Assembly (NCBI RefSeq): GCF_025965085.1
Contig: NZ_JAOPXP010000115.1
Location: forward strand, 1-58,444
Reading direction: 5' to 3'
Length of the DNA stretch: 58,444 bases
DNA from: Marmoricola sp.
GTDB lineage: Bacteria > Actinomycetota > Actinomycetes > Propionibacteriales > Nocardioidaceae
Shown here: piece after piece, positions 9,612-18,683 of the stretch
How positions within the stretch are numbered: position 1 is the first letter of the stretch
Layout: each line of letters opens with the position of its first letter
Translations under genes and position numbers: made by a program
Notes under the pieces: generated by a model
The model's database searches: none
What the model was told of the DNA's origin: nothing
Seen by the model: only the letters and a program-made list of their open reading frames with translations

Positions 9612-10694
9612 TCAGGCGATCCCGGCAGCAGCACACTCCTTCTCAAAGCCCTTGCAGACATCGGCAGCCTTCTGGCCACCGTCGTCGATGACGGCCTTGA
9701 CGTTCTCCTTCGTCACCGAGACGGGGTCGAGCAGGACCGACGGAACCTCCCGGTTGCCCTCGGTGTCCTTGGCGGAGCCGTTGGTCTTGCCCTTCTCACC
9801 CTTGGTGAGACCGATCGCCAGGTCGGCGAGCGCGGCGGCCTCCTGCTTGGCGGACTTGTAGACCGTCATGCACTGGGTGCCGGCGAGGATGTCCTGGAGA
9901 CCCTGCACGGTGGCGTCCTGACCGGTGACGGGGACCTTGCCGGCCAGACCGTTCTTCTGCAGGATCGAGACCGCCGAGCCGCCCAGACCGTCGTTCGCAG
10001 CGAGCACGCCGTCGATCTTGCCCTTGTTCTGGGTGAACATCTGCTCGAAGATCGTGGTCGCCGTCGTCGGGTCCCACTTCGGGACGGCCTGCTCGGCCAC
10101 CTTGGTGTAGTTCTTGTTGGCGTCGAGCACCTTGTGGGCGCCGTTGGAGAACGAGGTGGCGTTGGAGTCGTCGGGCGAGCCGTTGAGGAAGACGATGTTC
10201 GCCTTCTTGTCCTTGCCCAGGCAGTTCTGCAGGCCCTCGCCCTGGAGCTCGCCGACCTTCTCGTTGTCGTAGGAGACGTAGTAGGACGCCGAGCCGCCCA
10301 GGGTGAGCCGGTCGTAGTCGATGGTGGCGATGCCCTGGTTCTTGGCCTTCTCCTGGATGGCCGCACCCGAGGCGTTGTCAAGGTTCACGATGGCGAGCAC
10401 GGTGACCCCGTTGGCGATCATGGAGTCCGCGATCTTGGCCATCTGGGTGGCGTCACCCTGGGCGTTCTGGATGTCGTACTTGACGCCGGCCGACTTGAAG
10501 GCCTCCGTGAGCGCCGGCCGGTCCGCGGTCTCCCAGCGCACCGAGGACTCGGTGTCGGGCAGGATCACGCCGATCTTCGCGTCCGCTGCCTTGCTGCCGC
10601 TGCCGCCTCCGCTGCTGCTGTCGCTGCCGCAAGCCGAGAGGCCGAGGGTCAGACCCAGGGCGCCGGTGACCAGTAATACGGGCATCCGCTTCAC
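9612..10694 (-). CDS. Sugar ABC transporter substrate-binding lipoprotein (XylF-like)
   Basis: 360-aa periplasmic-binding-protein-like lipoprotein held on the outer face of the membrane. I chose the GTG at 10694 because AAGGAGG lies 8 bases upstream; this gives a lipoprotein signal with lipobox GLSAC and Cys22. A Ser/Gly-rich linker (SSSGGGSGSK) follows, then a two-lobed sugar-binding fold (KIGVILPDTES near the N terminus, VLAANDGLGG in the second lobe). It is the first gene of the transporter operon. Similarity to XylF-type proteins and the adjacent xylBA genes suggest xylose. Confidence 0.92.
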   Translation of the reverse strand: MKRMPVLLVTGALGLTLGLSACGSDSSSGGGSGSKAADAKIGVILPDTESSVRWETADRPALTEAFKSAGVKYDIQNAQGDATQMAKIADSMIANGVTVLAIVNLDNASGAAIQEKAKNQGIATIDYDRLTLGGSASYYVSYDNEKVGELQGEGLQNCLGKDKKANIVFLNGSPDDSNATSFSNGAHKVLDANKNYTKVAEQAVPKWDPTTATTIFEQMFTQNKGKIDGVLAANDGLGGSAVSILQKNGLAGKVPVTGQDATVQGLQDILAGTQCMTVYKSAKQEAAALADLAIGLTKGEKGKTNGSAKDTEGNREVPSVLLDPVSVTKENVKAVIDDGGQKAADVCKGFEKECAAAGIA

Positions 10695-10934
10695 GCAGAC
10701 CGCCTCCTTCTTGTGAGGGCACCGCCCCGCAGCCGGTGAGACCGATGTGTCGGAGAGGTAAATAGTTGGTTGCCCCAACGTAACGACCATCACAGTGCGG
10801 GTCTAGTAGGGGCGGACAACAAATAAACCGTGTCGCTGCCCCGGTCTAGACACCTCGGGTCTGCGCCGCCTGCGAGGGCCACATCCTTCACCGAACCGTG
10901 ACCAGGCCGGCTCGCTGCTGCAGCGGCAGGCAGG
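10695..10934. promoter_or_regulatory. Regulatory region upstream of the sugar-uptake operon
   Basis: 240 bases without a gene. GTTGG (10765-10769) and CCAAC (10775-10779) form a 5-bp inverted repeat with a 5-bp spacer, a possible ROK operator, in a relatively AT-rich stretch (about 10755-10830). I could not fix the -35 and -10 with confidence. The P450 gene ends at 10935 on the same strand. Confidence 0.3.
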
Positions 10935-12209
10935 CTAGGAACCGAGCCGGACAGGCACGGAGTCGACGCCGTAGACGATGCTGAGCATCCGGTAGTCGAG
11001 GTCCTCGGAGGACACCGCCAGCTGCATGTCGGGGAAGCGCCGGGCCAGCGCCGGGAAGGCCGTCTTCAGCTCCATCCTGGCCAGCTCGGCCCCGACGCAG
11101 CGGTGGAAGCCGTAGCCGAAGGCCAGGTGCGAGGTGGTGGACCGGCGGAGGTCGAGGTCGTCCCCCGGGGTGACGCGTGGGTCGCGGTTGGCCGCCGGCA
11201 GGGAGCACACGATGACCGAGCCCTCCGAGATGCGCCTGCCGCCGATCACGACGTCTCGCTTCACGAAGCGGGGGAAGGCCACCTGCACCACCGACAGCAG
11301 CCGCAGCAGCTCGTCGACGATCGGGCCGGCACTGTCGGGGTCCTCGATCAGCCGGTTCCACAGCTCGCGGTTCTCGAGCAGCACGGCGGTGCCGAGCGCG
11401 AGCATGGAGGCGCTGGTCTCCAGTCCCCCGGTGAACACGCCGTCCGCCAGGCCGCCGAGGTCGAAGTCGTTGATCTCGTCACCGTGCTCGCGGATGATCT
11501 GGCCGATCAGCCCGGGGCCGGGGTTCTGTCGTTGCCGGGCGGTCTCGGCCAGCAGGAACTCCCGCGAGCCGCCGATGGCACCGATCGAGCTCTGCGCGCC
11601 CTTGGAGATGTCGAAGCGCGCCGTCGCCAGCGTGCTGAACGTCTCACGCTTCTCGTCGGGCAGCCCGAGCAGGTCGCAGATGACCAGGAACGGGATCGGG
11701 AACGCGAAGGTGGGGACCAGATCGACGGTGTCGGACCGCTCGCCTGCCAGCTCGATCTCGGCGACCTGCTTGTCGACGATCGAGGCGATGCCCGGTCGTA
11801 TGCGCTCCAGGCGCCGCATCGTGAACTCGGGCATCAGCAGCCGGCGCAGCCGGGTGTGGTCGGGCGGGTCGGTGAAGCCAAGACCGCCGAAGTCGCCGTC
11901 GGTGACCGACCCGCTGCGGCCCATGTAGGGCCGGATGTCGGTGGAGTAGGACGTGGTGTCACTGAGCACCTGCCGCGACTCGGCGTCGCCGGTCACCAGC
12001 CAGACATCGAGGCCCAGCAACGAGGCGAGCTTCTGGACGGGATCCTCGTCCCGCAGCGCGGACAGACGGGGGCCGGGCGCCATCACCTCGCGCCGCAGAG
12101 GCCAGGACAGGTTGTCGGGAACCTTGTCGAGCCGGGAGAGGTCGATGCCGCCGGCGCGCGCGATGAGACGGTCACGGACCGCCTTCTTCACCGAAGTGAC
12201 CAAGCTCAT
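10935..12209 (-). CDS. Cytochrome P450
   Basis: 424-aa soluble bacterial P450 monooxygenase. The haem-thiolate loop is FGYGFHRCVGAELA near residue 370, the K-helix ExxR is ELLR, and the I-helix oxygen-activation motif reads GGLETSAS, with Glu where Asp is common. FTDPPDHTRLRR is the C-helix region. The ATG at 12209 follows GGGAGG about 6 bases upstream. No ferredoxin or reductase gene is next to it, so its redox partners are encoded elsewhere. The substrate cannot be read from the sequence; the adjacent genes (guaA, GMC oxidoreductase) do not define a pathway. Confidence 0.93.
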   Translation of the reverse strand: MSLVTSVKKAVRDRLIARAGGIDLSRLDKVPDNLSWPLRREVMAPGPRLSALRDEDPVQKLASLLGLDVWLVTGDAESRQVLSDTTSYSTDIRPYMGRSGSVTDGDFGGLGFTDPPDHTRLRRLLMPEFTMRRLERIRPGIASIVDKQVAEIELAGERSDTVDLVPTFAFPIPFLVICDLLGLPDEKRETFSTLATARFDISKGAQSSIGAIGGSREFLLAETARQRQNPGPGLIGQIIREHGDEINDFDLGGLADGVFTGGLETSASMLALGTAVLLENRELWNRLIEDPDSAGPIVDELLRLLSVVQVAFPRFVKRDVVIGGRRISEGSVIVCSLPAANRDPRVTPGDDLDLRRSTTSHLAFGYGFHRCVGAELARMELKTAFPALARRFPDMQLAVSSEDLDYRMLSIVYGVDSVPVRLGS

Positions 12210-12363
12210 CGCGCACCTCCCTCTGCTCCTGGGCGTCGGCAGGAGTCTATGAAGTCCCCACTCCCATGGGCATCAGGGACACCCGCGACCAGTATGGTCC
12301 GCTGAGCCGAGTCAACCCGATCGACCTGACGGATACCTGACTGCCGCGCCCCTCGAGGCTGGG

Positions 12364-12382
12364 GAGGCACACCGGGTGCCTC
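12364..12382 (-). terminator. Hairpin at the guaA stop codon
   Basis: GAGGCAC and GTGCCTC arms (12364-12370, 12376-12382) enclose a 5-nt loop. The upstream arm of the RNA begins within the guaA TGA. There is no U-tract, as is common for actinobacterial terminators. Confidence 0.45.
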
Positions 12383-13952
12383 ATTCCCACTCGATGGTCC
12401 CGGGTGGCTTGCTGGTGATGTCGAGGGTCACCCGGTTGACCTCCGGGACCTCGTTGGTGATGCGCGTCGAGATGGTCTCCAGGACGTCGTACGGGACCCG
12501 CGCCCAGTCGGCGGTCATCGCGTCCTCGGAGGTCACCGGCCGCAGCACCACCGGGTGGCCGTAGGTGCGGCCGTCGCCCTGGACGCCGACGGAGCGTACG
12601 TCGGCCAGCAGCACCACGGGGAACTGCCAGATGTCGCGGTCCAGACCCGAGCGGGTCAGCTCCTCGCGGGCGATCGCGTCGGCCTCCCGCAGGATGTCGA
12701 GCCGCTCCCGGGTGATCGAGCCGATGATGCGGATCGCCAGGCCGGGACCGGGGAACGGGTGCCGCCAGACGATCTGCGCCGGCAGCCCGAGCTGCTCGCC
12801 GACGAGGCGCACCTCGTCCTTGAACAGGGTGCGCAACGGCTCGACGAGGTCGAACTCGAGGTCGTCGGGCAGGCCGCCGACGTTGTGGTGCGACTTGATG
12901 TTCGAGGTCCCGGCTCCCCCACCCGACTCGACGACGTCGGGATACAGGGTGCCCTGGACGAGGTAGGCGACCTTGGTGCCCTCCTGCGCCATGGACTTGG
13001 CGAGCACGTCGGCCTCGGCGGCCTCGAAGACCCGGATGAACTCGCGGCCGATGATCTTGCGCTTCTCCTCGGGGTCGCTGACGCCCTCGAGGGCGTCCAG
13101 GAAGCGCTTCTCGGCGTCCACGACGTGGAGGTCGACCCCGGTCGCGGCGACGAAGTCGCGCTCGACCTGCTCGGCCTCGCCCTTGCGCAGCAGCCCGTGG
13201 TCGACGAAGACGCAGGTGAGGCGGTCCCCGATCGCACGTTGCACGACGGCCGCGGCGACTGCCGAGTCGACGCCACCCGAGAGCCCGCAGATCGCACGAC
13301 CGGAGTCACCGATCTGCTCGCGGATGCGCTCGATCTGCTCCTCGACGATGTTGACCATCGTCCAGGTGGGCCGGCAGCCGGCGATCTCGAGCAGGAAGTG
13401 CTCGAGCACCTTCTGACCGTGCTCGGTGTGCAGCACCTCGGGGTGCCACTGCACGCCCGCCAGGCGGCGGTCGGTGTTCTCGAAGGCGGCCACCGGCGTC
13501 GCGGCCGTCGCGGCCAGGACGTCGAAGCCGTCCGGCGCGCGTCGTACGGAGTCACCGTGCGACATCCACACCCGGTGCTCGTCCGGGATGTCCGCCAGGA
13601 GGGTCCCGGGGCTGGTGACGTGGACCGGGGTGCGGCCGTACTCGGAGACACCGGTGCGTGCCACCTCGCCCCCGAGGACCTGCGCCATGGCCTGGAAGCC
13701 GTAGCACATGCCGAAGACCGGGACACCGGCCTCGAACAGGTCGGCGTCGACGTGCGGCGCACCCGGCGCGTAGACCGAGGAGGGTCCACCCGAGAGGATG
13801 ATGGCCGCCGGCTTGCGGGCCAGCATCTCGGCGATCGGCATGGTGTGGGGGACGATCTCGGAGTAGACCTTGGCCTCGCGCACCCGGCGGGCGATCAGCT
13901 GGGCGTACTGGGCTCCGAAGTCGACAACGAGAACGAGGTCGTGGTCGGTCAA
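12381..13952 (-). CDS. guaA: GMP synthase (glutamine-hydrolysing)
   Basis: Converts XMP to GMP with ATP and glutamine, the last step of guanine nucleotide synthesis. The amidotransferase domain has the nucleophile in [10 protein letters not shown] and the His/Glu pair in [13 protein letters not shown]. The ATP-pyrophosphatase domain has the P-loop [13 protein letters not shown] near residue 220. The C terminus PPGTIEWE matches the family. No ATG is available at the expected N terminus; a TTG at 13952 preceded by GAAAGGG (6-base spacing) gives 523 aa starting [12 protein letters not shown], the usual length and alignment. A 349-base structured region precedes it. Confidence 0.96.
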   Translation of the reverse strand: MTDHDLVLVVDFGAQYAQLIARRVREAKVYSEIVPHTMPIAEMLARKPAAIILSGGPSSVYAPGAPHVDADLFEAGVPVFGMCYGFQAMAQVLGGEVARTGVSEYGRTPVHVTSPGTLLADIPDEHRVWMSHGDSVRRAPDGFDVLAATAATPVAAFENTDRRLAGVQWHPEVLHTEHGQKVLEHFLLEIAGCRPTWTMVNIVEEQIERIREQIGDSGRAICGLSGGVDSAVAAAVVQRAIGDRLTCVFVDHGLLRKGEAEQVERDFVAATGVDLHVVDAEKRFLDALEGVSDPEEKRKIIGREFIRVFEAAEADVLAKSMAQEGTKVAYLVQGTLYPDVVESGGGAGTSNIKSHHNVGGLPDDLEFDLVEPLRTLFKDEVRLVGEQLGLPAQIVWRHPFPGPGLAIRIIGSITRERLDILREADAIAREELTRSGLDRDIWQFPVVLLADVRSVGVQGDGRTYGHPVVLRPVTSEDAMTADWARVPYDVLETISTRITNEVPEVNRVTLDITSKPPGTIEWE

Positions 13953-14301
13953 GATGGGCCCTTTCGGCGCGGCATCGACGGTGCCCTGAGTCTGCCAGAG
14001 AAAAAGTTCGAGATTCTGACCGGGTACGCATAACCCCGCTCGGCAGGTGTCGTTGGTCCGAGCAGATCCGGTGGTTTCCTCCCTCCCAGGCCGGATCTGG
14101 ACTGTTCGCGCAAGCGAACCCCCCAGGGCCCGGCCACCCTCCCTCCCCGGCCGGGCCCTGGGCCGTTCCATCTCCGGGCACGGCGCTGCGAGGCAGGGAC
14201 ACATCGCCCAGGGTTCGTCGCCCTTCCCCTGACGTCCAGGGGACGCTGCACCGCCGGGAACATCGCGATCCCCGGGTAGCTCGGGGAGACGCGTCGCGGC
14301 T
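13953..14301 (-). other. Hairpin-rich intergenic region and putative guaA leader
   Basis: 349 bases without a gene. In transcription order on the minus strand there are five inverted repeats: CCCCG/CGGGG (14270-14286) and CCCCTG/CAGGGG (14226-14242), plausibly the end of the upstream GMC mRNA; then a 14-bp perfect stem (arms 14122-14135 and 14149-14162); a 6-bp stem GTTCGC/GCGAAC with a tetraloop (14104-14119); and a 9-bp stem (arms 14063-14071 and 14091-14099). The loops of the 14-bp and 9-bp stems share GGGAGGGAGG on the minus strand. The last 110 bases before guaA look unstructured by eye. Confidence 0.5.
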
Positions 14302-16032
14302 TCAGCTCACGCTGACGATAGGCAGCCGCAGCGCCCCGGGTGCCGACTGGGGCACGACCGGGTGGTTCGGCGCCACCGGGACCACCGGGACGTACGCCGA
14401 CCCCATGGCGGGACGCGGGTCCTCGTCGCCCTTGTTGGGCCACAACGCCATCGCCCGCTCCGCCTGCGCGGTGATGGTCAGCGAGGGGTTCACCCCCAGG
14501 TTGGCGGAGATGGCCGACCCGTCGGCGATGTGGAGGCCGTCGTACCCGTAGACACGCTGGTAGGGGTCCACCACGCCGGTCTCCGGGCTCTCGCCGATCG
14601 CGCAGCCGCCGATGAAGTGGGCGGTCATGGGCATGTTGAACGGCTCACCGATGGAGCCGCCCGCGGTGCCGCCCATGATCGTGGCCATCTTCCGCACGAC
14701 GTTGTTGGCCATCGGGATCCATGTGGGGTTCGGCTGGCCGTGGCCCTGCCGCGAGGTGAGCCGCCACTTCCTGGTCCCCGGGATCCTCTTGGGGTACGTC
14801 GTGATCGAGTTGTCCAGCGTCTGCATCACCAGCGCGACCACGGTCCGCTCCGACCAGTGCTTGAGGTCGTAGAGGTCGGCCACGTTCTTGCGCTCGGCCC
14901 ACATCTGCTTCAGCCAGGTCTGCCACCGTGGCTCGGGCCCGTCGCCGTCGGTGAGCACTGTCTGCAGCATGGCCATGGCGTTGCTGCCCTTGCCGTAGCG
15001 CACCGGCTCGACGTGGGTGTCCGCGTCGGGGTGGAACGAGGAGGTGATCGCGATCCCGTAGCTGTAGTCGACTGAGCTGTCGGGCGCGATGGCGCCGAGA
15101 ATCGACTCGGAGTTGGTACGCGAGAGGTAGCCGAGGCGGTCCGACAGCTTCGGCAGGTGACCCTCGGCCTTCATCCGGTGGAGCAGCTTCTGGGTGCCGA
15201 TGGCCGCCGCCGCGAAGATCACCTGCTCCGCCGTGATGGTCCTCGTCGACCCCCTGGTGGCGCGCTTGGCCTTGGTGAACCTCAGGGCGACGTCGTAGCC
15301 TCCGCCGGCCCGTGGAGCGACGCGGGTGACCGTCGTCAGGGGCATCACCCTCGCCCCGCGCTGCTCGGCGAGGTGGAGGTAGTTCTTCACCAGGGTGTTC
15401 TTGGCGTTGTGCTTGCAGCCCACCATGCAGTCGCCACAGGCGATGCAGGTGTTGCGGTCGGGCCCGACGCCGCCGAAGTAGGGGTCCGCGACCCGTTCAC
15501 CCTTGGGGGAGTCCGGCTGCCCGAAGAACACGCCGACCGGTGTCGGGTGGAAGGTGTCGCCCACCCCCAGGTCGTTGGCGACCTTCTCCATCACGTCGTC
15601 GGACGGCGTCCGCAAGGGGTTCTCCACCACGCCCAGCATCCGCTTGGCCTGGTCGTAGTACGGCGCCAGCTCGGACTTCCAGTCAGTGATGTCACGCCAC
15701 TGGGCGTCCTTGTAGAACGGGTCCAGCGGCTCGTAGAGCGTGTTCGCGTAGACCAGCGACCCCCCGCCGACTCCCGCGCCCGCGAGGATCAGGGAGTCGC
15801 GCACGGCGTCGATGCGTTGGATGCCGTAGCAGCCGATCTCGGGGCGGAACAGGAAGCGCTTGAGGTCGAAGGAGGTCTGCGCGAAGTCGCCGTCCCCGAA
15901 CCGCGCGCCCGCCTCGATCACCGCGACCCGGTACCCCTTCTCGACCAGGCGCAGCGCGCTGACCGATCCCCCGAACCCAGATCCGACGATGACGACGTCG
16001 TAGTCGAAGGTGTCCTCGGCGTTGGTGCTCAT
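14302..16032 (-). CDS. GMC-family FAD oxidoreductase (ChoD/cholesterol oxidase-like)
   Basis: 576-aa flavoprotein oxidase or dehydrogenase of alcohols. The N-terminal FAD-binding fold is [14 protein letters not shown] with VAVIEAG at the end of the second strand; [14 protein letters not shown] follows. A four-cysteine motif [11 protein letters not shown] (about residues 203-213) resembles a ferredoxin cluster site and occurs in ChoD-type relatives. The C-terminal GMC region includes HFIGGCAIG and [18 protein letters not shown] place the start at the ATG at 16032, which overlaps the aldehyde dehydrogenase stop as ATGA and sits just before the FAD motif. Coupling suggests an alcohol to aldehyde to acid sequence. 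Steroid specificity is unproven. Confidence 0.88.
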   Translation of the reverse strand: MSTNAEDTFDYDVVIVGSGFGGSVSALRLVEKGYRVAVIEAGARFGDGDFAQTSFDLKRFLFRPEIGCYGIQRIDAVRDSLILAGAGVGGGSLVYANTLYEPLDPFYKDAQWRDITDWKSELAPYYDQAKRMLGVVENPLRTPSDDVMEKVANDLGVGDTFHPTPVGVFFGQPDSPKGERVADPYFGGVGPDRNTCIACGDCMVGCKHNAKNTLVKNYLHLAEQRGARVMPLTTVTRVAPRAGGGYDVALRFTKAKRATRGSTRTITAEQVIFAAAAIGTQKLLHRMKAEGHLPKLSDRLGYLSRTNSESILGAIAPDSSVDYSYGIAITSSFHPDADTHVEPVRYGKGSNAMAMLQTVLTDGDGPEPRWQTWLKQMWAERKNVADLYDLKHWSERTVVALVMQTLDNSITTYPKRIPGTRKWRLTSRQGHGQPNPTWIPMANNVVRKMATIMGGTAGGSIGEPFNMPMTAHFIGGCAIGESPETGVVDPYQRVYGYDGLHIADGSAISANLGVNPSLTITAQAERAMALWPNKGDEDPRPAMGSAYVPVVPVAPNHPVVPQSAPGALRLPIVSVS

Positions 16033-17648
16033 GCGCGTCCCAGCTTCTTCATCAGGCGGAGGTTGGCGGTCATCACCTTCGCGTAGGTCTCGTCCTTCAT
16101 GCCCAACATCGGCGCGAACCGGATCAGCTTCTGCACCGCCACCGACTGCGACTCGGTGTAGCGCAGGATGCCCTCGCTGCCCTGTCGGCGGCCCATCCCG
16201 GACTCGCGCATGCCGCCCATCGGGGAGTCGACGCTCGCGAAGGTGGCGCCGAACGCCTCGTTGATGTTCACCGTTCCGCACCTGACCTGACGTGCGAGGG
16301 CCCGAGCGCGTCGGGTGTCGCGGCTGTAGATCGAGGCGTTCAGGCCGTACTCACCGGCGTTGGCACGGGAGACTGCATCGGCCTCGTCGTGGAACCGGTA
16401 GAGGGAGATGACGGGGCCGAAGGTCTCGTTGCCGAAGCAGGTCATCTCGGGGGTGACGCCCTCGAGGATCGTCGGCTCGAAGAAGTAGGGGCCGAGGTCG
16501 GGGCGGGGGTTGCCGCCGGCGAGCACGGTGGCGCCCTTGGCGACGGCGTCCTCGACGTGGGCCTTGACCGTGTCGAGCTGGTCCTGGCTGATCAGCGAGC
16601 CCATGTCGGAGCCCCACTCGATGCCGGGCCGCAGCGTCATCGCTCGCACACGCTCGACGAACTTCGCCCGGAACCGGTCGTAGACCTGGTCGGCCACGAA
16701 CATCCGCTCCATCGAGACGCACAGCTGGCCGGCGTTGGAGAAGCTCGCCCGGACAGCGCCCTCGGCGGCCCGGTCGAGGTCGGCGTCACGCAGGACCAGC
16801 ATCGGGTTCTTGCCGCCGAGCTCGAGCGAGCAGCCGATCAGGCGATCCGCGCACTGCCTGGCGATGACCTTGCCGGTGGCGGTGGAACCGGTGAAGCAGA
16901 TGTAGTCCGCGCGCTCGATGATGGGCGTGCCGAGCTCACGGCCGGGGCCGGCGACGACGTTCCACAGACCGGCCGGGAAACCGGCCTCCTCGAGCAGCTG
17001 CGCACCGAGCAGGGCGGAGAGCATCGTCTGGGCGTCGGGCTTGGTGACCACGGCGTTGCCGGCCAGCAGAGCCGGCAGCCCGTCGCAGAGCGCCATCGTG
17101 AACGGGTAGTTCCACGGCGAGATGATCCCCACGACCCCCTTGGGCACGTGGTTGACCTCGACCCGCGTCAGTCCGGGGACGACGCCCAGCTTGCGCTCGG
17201 TGTCGAGGTGGTCGTGGGCCGTGCGCGCGTAGTAGCGGGCGGTCAGTGCGATGTGCAGCGGCTCGTCGAAGGCGTGCTTGCGGGCCTTGCCGGACTCCCA
17301 GCAGATCAGGTCCAGGATCTCGTCCTGGCGCTCGATGACGAGGTCGTGCAGCCGCAGCATCAGCTCGGAGCGGTGCTCCAGCGAGGTCCGGGCCCAGGAC
17401 TGCTGGGCGCGCCGGGCTCGGGCGAAGGCCTCGTGCACGTCGGCCTCGCTCGACTGCGGGATCATCGCGAGCGGCTGGCCGCTGATGGGCGAGTACGTCG
17501 GGACCGTCCGACCCGACGTCGAGACCACCCGGTGGGTCAGCGCCCGTGCGTACGCCGGATCCAGGGCGTAGGAGGCAGTGGGGTCGTGCTCCGGATCGGC
17601 GGGCCCGACCTGCTCGCTGGAGTGGGACGGGTCGGGCTGCAGGGTCAT
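16029..17648 (-). CDS. NAD(P)-dependent aldehyde dehydrogenase (succinate-semialdehyde dehydrogenase-like, GabD2 type)
   Basis: 539-aa aldehyde dehydrogenase that oxidises an aldehyde to a carboxylate in the cytosol. It shows the cofactor segment FTGSTATGKVIA, the general-base glutamate in LELGGKNP (near residue 270), and the nucleophile in NAGQLCVSMERM (near residue 304). The first 45 residues are an acidic extension. It is nearest to actinobacterial SSADH-type enzymes, but its translational coupling to the GMC oxidoreductase suggests it may handle that enzyme's product. A palindrome lies in its promoter region. Confidence 0.88.
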   Translation of the reverse strand: MTLQPDPSHSSEQVGPADPEHDPTASYALDPAYARALTHRVVSTSGRTVPTYSPISGQPLAMIPQSSEADVHEAFARARRAQQSWARTSLEHRSELMLRLHDLVIERQDEILDLICWESGKARKHAFDEPLHIALTARYYARTAHDHLDTERKLGVVPGLTRVEVNHVPKGVVGIISPWNYPFTMALCDGLPALLAGNAVVTKPDAQTMLSALLGAQLLEEAGFPAGLWNVVAGPGRELGTPIIERADYICFTGSTATGKVIARQCADRLIGCSLELGGKNPMLVLRDADLDRAAEGAVRASFSNAGQLCVSMERMFVADQVYDRFRAKFVERVRAMTLRPGIEWGSDMGSLISQDQLDTVKAHVEDAVAKGATVLAGGNPRPDLGPYFFEPTILEGVTPEMTCFGNETFGPVISLYRFHDEADAVSRANAGEYGLNASIYSRDTRRARALARQVRCGTVNINEAFGATFASVDSPMGGMRESGMGRRQGSEGILRYTESQSVAVQKLIRFAPMLGMKDETYAKVMTANLRLMKKLGRA

Positions 17649-17673
17649 GCGCGCAGCCTAGACTCGCCAGTAA

Positions 17674-17700
17674 CTTTACACAACGCCACACCTTGTAAAG
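17674..17700 (-). promoter_or_regulatory. Palindromic operator candidate upstream of the aldehyde dehydrogenase/GMC operon
   Basis: Arms CTTTACA (17674-17680) and TGTAAAG (17694-17700), 13-bp spacer, in an AT-rich island 26-52 bases upstream of the ATG. On the minus strand it contains a TTTACA -35-like hexamer, so a bound regulator could block the promoter. No regulator gene is adjacent. Confidence 0.45.
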
Positions 17701-17718
17701 ATCGGCGCACTGTCGTCC

Positions 17719-18675
17719 TCAGTCCTCGTCCGGCTCCACGGGCGGCTCCGCGCCGGCCTCGTCGTCGCGCTCGGCCCACTCCAGGAGCGGCGCGAGGTCG
17801 AAGACGGCCTCGTCGATCCCGGCGTGCAGGTCGCCGACCTCCGCGAAGCGCGCGGGCACGGTGGCGATGGTGAAGTCGTCGGGGTGGCAGTCGTCGACCT
17901 CCTCCCAGCGGATCGGAGTGGAGACGGTGCCGACCGGGTTGCCCCGCACCGAGTACGCCGCGGCGATGGTGTGGTCTCGAGCGTTCTGGTTGTAGTCCAC
18001 GAAGAGCTGGGCCGGGTCGCGGTCCTTGCGCCACCAGGTCGTTGTCACCTCGTCGGTGCGGCGCTCCACCTCCCGGGCGAAGGCCAGCGCGGCCCGGCGT
18101 ACGTCCTTGAAGCCGTGGTCGGGCCGGATCCGCACGTAGATGTGCATGCCGGAGCCGCCGCTGGTCTTGGGGAAGCCCGTGGCACCGAGCTCGTCGAGCA
18201 CCTCGTGGGCGACGTGCCCGACCCGCTGGACCGTCTCCCACGTGCACTCCGGCCCCGGATCGAGGTCGATGCGCCACTCGTCGGGCTTCTCGGTGTCCGC
18301 ACGGCGGCTGTTCCAGGGGTGGAACTCCACCGTGCTCATCTGCACGGCCCAGATCACCTGGGCCAGCTCGGTCACGCACAGCTCGTCGGCGGTCCGGTTC
18401 CAGCGCGGGAAGTGCACCCGCACCGTCTCCATCCACGGCGGCGCTCCCTTGGGCAGGCGCTTCTGGTGCACCTTCTCCCCCGTCACGCCCGTCGGGAAGC
18501 GGTGCAGCATGCAGGGCCGCTCACGCAGCGCGTTGACGATGCCGTCACCCACCGCGAGGTAGTACTCCACCAGGTCGAGCTTGGTCTCGCCCCGCGCCGG
18601 GAAGTAGACGCGGTCGGGATTGGTGACACGGACGACCTTGTCGTCGACCTCGATCTCGATGGCGGGAGAGGGCAT
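17719..18675 (-). CDS. Stand-alone LigD-type DNA polymerase/primase domain protein
   Basis: 318 aa, matching the polymerase domain of bacterial NHEJ ligase D, without ligase or nuclease domains. It adds ribo- or deoxynucleotides at broken ends with Ku. Landmarks: MLHRFPTGV near the N terminus, catalytic aspartates in WRIDLDPGPE (near residue 140), SGGSGMHIYVRI with the triphosphate-binding His, and a C-terminal region with VSTPIRW. I chose the ATG at 18675, 8 bases after the cysQ stop; longer in-frame starts would overlap cysQ. No ku gene is in the window. The acidic C-terminal tail (DDEAGAEPPVEPDED) is variable. Confidence 0.9.
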   Translation of the reverse strand: MPSPAIEIEVDDKVVRVTNPDRVYFPARGETKLDLVEYYLAVGDGIVNALRERPCMLHRFPTGVTGEKVHQKRLPKGAPPWMETVRVHFPRWNRTADELCVTELAQVIWAVQMSTVEFHPWNSRRADTEKPDEWRIDLDPGPECTWETVQRVGHVAHEVLDELGATGFPKTSGGSGMHIYVRIRPDHGFKDVRRAALAFAREVERRTDEVTTTWWRKDRDPAQLFVDYNQNARDHTIAAAYSVRGNPVGTVSTPIRWEEVDDCHPDDFTIATVPARFAEVGDLHAGIDEAVFDLAPLLEWAERDDEAGAEPPVEPDED

Positions 18676-18683
18676 CGGCGGCC

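Noticed and set aside
6440-9691. A 1083-codon open frame on the plus strand through the sugar transporter operon.
   Set aside because: It runs antisense to three clear genes and encodes low-complexity Asp/Gly/His-rich sequence typical of GC-rich antisense frames.
11103-12305. A 400-codon plus-strand frame opposite the P450.
   Set aside because: Antisense shadow; the P450 haem and ExxR motifs establish the minus-strand gene.
14226-14286. Strong intrinsic terminators after the GMC gene.
   Set aside because: The stems are only 5-6 bp with no U-tract, so I list them as part of the structured region, not as firm terminators.
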